Of a DNA stretch of 9,010 bases, positions 7,148 to 9,010 are shown one piece after another. The position numbers and the translations under genes were made by a program. Numbering within the stretch: the first letter of the stretch is position 1; every line of letters begins with the position of its first letter. Below the pieces are notes generated by a model. The model was not told the DNA's origin and ran no database searches. It saw only the letters and a program-made list of their open reading frames with translations. This stretch comes from Bacteroidota bacterium. GTDB taxonomy: Bacteria > Bacteroidota > Bacteroidia > Bacteroidales > Paludibacteraceae. The stretch covers positions 1 through 9,010 of the forward strand of contig JAKLIM010000132.1 of NCBI GenBank assembly GCA_022709605.1, in the 5' to 3' direction.

Positions 7148-7257
7148 GAGGTGAATCGGGATGTCAGAATTCCAACTCTGACAAAAAGATTTCCGAAATT
7201 AAGGTGTTTAAACGGATTATTTTACGACAGAATCGGAATTCTGTCATCCTGTACCTC
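7148..7257. repeat. MITE-like element with inverted ends, about 110 bases
   Basis: The left end (7148-7182, GAGGT...CAGAATTCC...TCTGAC) is closely matched by the reverse complement of the right end (7226-7257, GAGGTACAGGATGACAGAATT...). Each end also folds on itself: GTCAGA (7163-7168) with TCTGAC (7177-7182), and GACAGAAT (7226-7233) with ATTCTGTC (7238-7245) around the loop CGGA. The middle (7183-7225) is AT-rich and has no coding signal. No target-site duplication is clear. This fits a small non-autonomous transposable element or a paired REP-type element. It fills most of the 179-base gap between the PdxA and kinase genes. Confidence 0.75.
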
Positions 7258-7284
7258 AAAAAGGAATTAAAAACAAGTATTTAA

Positions 7285-8544
7285 ATGAAATTTGAAAGCT
7301 ATCATAATATAGAAAACAAAGCTAATTTCATCTCCCTCCCGATTCCCGAAAGCTATCGGGACGGGACAGGCAAGGTTGGGGTTCTCATTATTGCTGACGA
7401 CATTACCGGTGCTGCCGAAATTGCCGGTGTTTGTCTGCGTTATGGACTGAAAGTTTCGTTTGGGATTGATGCTATACCTGCTGATGATACAGATGTTAAG
7501 ATAATTGCAACCGATAGTCGATCGGCGATTGAAGGTGACGCATTTCAGATATATCAAATAATTGCAAATGAAATTTTTAAAGATTCGAAACCCTTTGTTT
7601 TCAAAAAGTGTGATTCGGCTTTGCGTGGTTTTATTCTGACTGAACTATCTGCATTAACGGATGCAAGTGGTTTGCATACAGTTATTTTACAGCCTTCTAA
7701 TCCTTTGTCCGGTCGAAGTATAAAAAATGGTGAATATTTTATTGGAGATAATAAAATTGAAAATACCGGTTTTTCTTTCGATCCTGATTTTCCAACTTCT
7801 GAATCGTCGGTTAAAAATATTTTGCTAAGTCGCTCAACACGTCAAAATACCCTAAAAAAAATTCATTTTGGAAAAATAAATAAAATTTCGGAGCCCGGAG
7901 TTTACATTCCTGATTGTTCGTCCATTGAAGATCTAATAAAGAGTATTGAATTAGCTGATAATGAAACGTTAATGTGTGGAAGCGCTGCATTTTTTGAACA
8001 AATATTAATCCACAAAGGCTACAAAGCAAATTCAATAGCAAATAATCAAATAAATCTACCGACCGAATTTTTACTTATTTCCGGGAGTACACATCCCGAG
8101 AGTAGAATTTTTGTTGAAAAAATGAAGAATAATAATTTTCCGGTCAGAACTTTTCCGGAAAGTTTATTACAAGAGAAAACTGATGAAAAAGATATTGAAG
8201 AATGGGTAAATGAATTATCTGAAATTTGGAATAAAAACAATACACTTATTCTAACACCATCAGTCTCCAATATCACGTTCCCTGATAGTTCAACGATACT
8301 CAGCGAAAGAATGGCTTTAGTTGTTCAAAAATTACTGGATAATTGTAAAATACGGGAGATTTTATTGTCCGGCGGAGCTACTTCTTACACTTTACTCAAA
8401 GAACTTAATTGGAAAACGCTCAAACCAGTACAAGAATTGGCCCCGGGAGTAGTAAGAATGAAAGTTCAGCATACTGAAACTTACCTGACTTTGAAGCCGG
8501 GCAGTTATCCCTGGCCGGAAGAGTTTTTAAATGAAAAGTGCTGA
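7285..8544 (+). CDS. four-carbon acid sugar kinase family protein (former DUF1537)
   Basis: A 419-residue kinase. Known members phosphorylate D-threonate, D-erythronate or 3-oxo-tetronates at O4. The N-terminal substrate domain shows IADDITGAAE (36-45), KKCDSALRG (D110, S111, R114, G115) and QPSNPLSGRSIKNGEYF. The C-terminal nucleotide domain shows ISGSTHPESR, LLSGGATSY (G363, G364, A365, T366) and LAPGVVRM (P387-G388-V389). Most relatives as I recall them carry an acidic residue in the GG(D/E)T motif, so Ala365 is unusual. The core begins near residue 30 (KVGVLIIADD). The residues before it include LPIPESYRDG (18-27), translated from a palindromic repeat. No ATG lies between the repeat and the core, so 7285 is the best start. 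The pairing with a PdxA-family enzyme points to phosphorylation before oxidation, as in the DtnK/PdxA2 route, rather than the OtnK/OtnC route. The 179-base upstream gap holds repeats, so a separate promoter or processing site is possible. Confidence 0.88.
   Translation: MKFESYHNIENKANFISLPIPESYRDGTGKVGVLIIADDITGAAEIAGVCLRYGLKVSFGIDAIPADDTDVKIIATDSRSAIEGDAFQIYQIIANEIFKDSKPFVFKKCDSALRGFILTELSALTDASGLHTVILQPSNPLSGRSIKNGEYFIGDNKIENTGFSFDPDFPTSESSVKNILLSRSTRQNTLKKIHFGKINKISEPGVYIPDCSSIEDLIKSIELADNETLMCGSAAFFEQILIHKGYKANSIANNQINLPTEFLLISGSTHPESRIFVEKMKNNNFPVRTFPESLLQEKTDEKDIEEWVNELSEIWNKNNTLILTPSVSNITFPDSSTILSERMALVVQKLLDNCKIREILLSGGATSYTLLKELNWKTLKPVQELAPGVVRMKVQHTETYLTLKPGSYPWPEEFLNEKC
7337..7366. 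repeat. compound palindromic repeat read in frame in the kinase N-terminus
   Basis: Nested inverted repeat: outer arms TCCCG (7337-7341) and CGGGA (7362-7366), then a two-base bulge (7342-7343) and inner arms TCCCGA (7344-7349) and TCGGGA (7356-7361) around AAGCTA. The core CCCGAAAGCTATCGGG differs by one base from the palindrome core at 4775-4790. It is translated as about LPIPESYRDG, residues 18-27 of the kinase. ESYRD here and DSYRG in the symporter come from the same reading frame of the same repeat. Confidence 0.8.
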
Positions 8545-8569
8545 ATTTTTATTCCGGAATAATAGGGTT

Positions 8570-9010
8570 TTAAATTTTATATTTCAAACTTCCATTCGGA
8601 CAAACAGCCACACATTTCAGACATTTTGAACAGGAATAACTTTCACCCGATTTTATTTTATCGGTTTTGTAAAGGCTGTATTTGGCAGGTTCAAGCGTGG
8701 AAATGTAACATTCTTTATCGCATTTTCCACAACTAATACAAGAGTCTTTGTTTATTTTTATTTTGAATAGCGACCATTTATTTAAAAGCCCGGAAGCCCA
8801 GGCAATAGGGCATCCGAGTTTATGATATTGATACATACTCGAAAATTGGTTTTTCCCGCCGCCTCCCATTATCATTTCCATTAGGAACCCAATCGGACAC
8901 ATCCAACGGCAAAAAACTTTTCCAAATACGACTCCTGTTCCGATACCAAAAAGTACTATATACCAGATATTTATATCGAAATAAATGCTTGATGCATAAA
9001 CAGCACCACC
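8570..9010 (-). CDS. NapH/CcoG-like polyferredoxin, C-terminal part (5' end outside window)
   Basis: The frame is open on the - strand from the right edge to TAA at 8570-8572, giving 146 codons. The ATG at 8902 is probably not the start, because the codons before it continue the family sequence. In order it shows a membrane helix (about WYIVLFGIGTGVVFGKVF), the motif CRWMCPIGF typical of NapH/CcoG/RdxA-type membrane ferredoxins, a glycine-rich stretch (MGGGGKN), and two 4Fe-4S motifs: CISCGKCDKEC and CSKCLKCVAVCP, both CxxCxxCxxxC. Such proteins pass electrons from the membrane to partner reductases or take part in metal-centre assembly. The partner would lie to the right and is not visible. 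It converges on the kinase gene with 25 bases between the stops and is probably unrelated to the acid-sugar operon. Confidence 0.85.
   Translation of the reverse strand, partial: GGAVYASSIYFDINIWYIVLFGIGTGVVFGKVFCRWMCPIGFLMEMIMGGGGKNQFSSMYQYHKLGCPIAWASGLLNKWSLFKIKINKDSCISCGKCDKECYISTLEPAKYSLYKTDKIKSGESYSCSKCLKCVAVCPNGSLKYKI

Noticed and set aside
3202..7366. CRISPR array
   Set aside because: The repeats are few, alternate in orientation, vary in length and are separated by whole genes rather than regular spacers.
8545..8569. Bidirectional terminator between the kinase and polyferredoxin genes
   Set aside because: ATTCCGGAAT (8551-8560) is a perfect palindrome, but it has no loop and no proper T run after it in either direction.

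Overview
The window looks like chromosomal DNA from a member of the Bacteroidota. It is AT-rich, start sites have poor Shine-Dalgarno sequences, and all protein families read as Bacteroidota-type versions. The assignment rests on my recognition of the proteins, not on a search, and I cannot name a genus.

Layout. Positions 3-1283 hold the C-terminal part of the potassium sensor kinase KdpD, whose start lies upstream of the window. Positions 1296-1972 hold its response regulator KdpE, broken by a frameshift near 1779. After a 184-base AT-rich gap, five genes run on the + strand and look like one catabolic operon: a DapA/NanA-family 2-oxo-acid lyase (2157-3062), a sodium:solute symporter (3239-4807), an iron-type alcohol dehydrogenase (4818-5966), a PdxA-family 4-phosphate dehydrogenase (6011-7105) and a four-carbon acid sugar kinase of the former DUF1537 family (7285-8544). 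A convergent gene on the - strand (8570 to beyond the right edge) encodes an NapH/CcoG-like polyferredoxin. No gap exceeds 300 bases.

How the genes fit together. In known tetronate pathways a DUF1537 kinase phosphorylates D-threonate or D-erythronate at O4. A PdxA2-type enzyme then oxidises the product, which loses CO2 to give dihydroxyacetone phosphate. Here that pair is linked to a symporter, an aldolase-type lyase and an Fe-ADH. This suggests that a larger acid is imported and split into a 2-oxo acid (probably pyruvate) and an aldehyde, with one branch feeding the kinase/PdxA pair. The substrate is unknown, and the lyase lacks the arginine expected of true dihydrodipicolinate synthase.

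The most unusual feature is a set of short GC-rich palindromic repeats at or near nearly every boundary inside this operon from 3202 onward. Two are read in frame as N-terminal extensions (PdxA, kinase), one is read as the symporter C-terminus, and one supplies the PdxA stop codon. A separate MITE-like element of about 110 bases with inverted ends lies between the PdxA and kinase genes.
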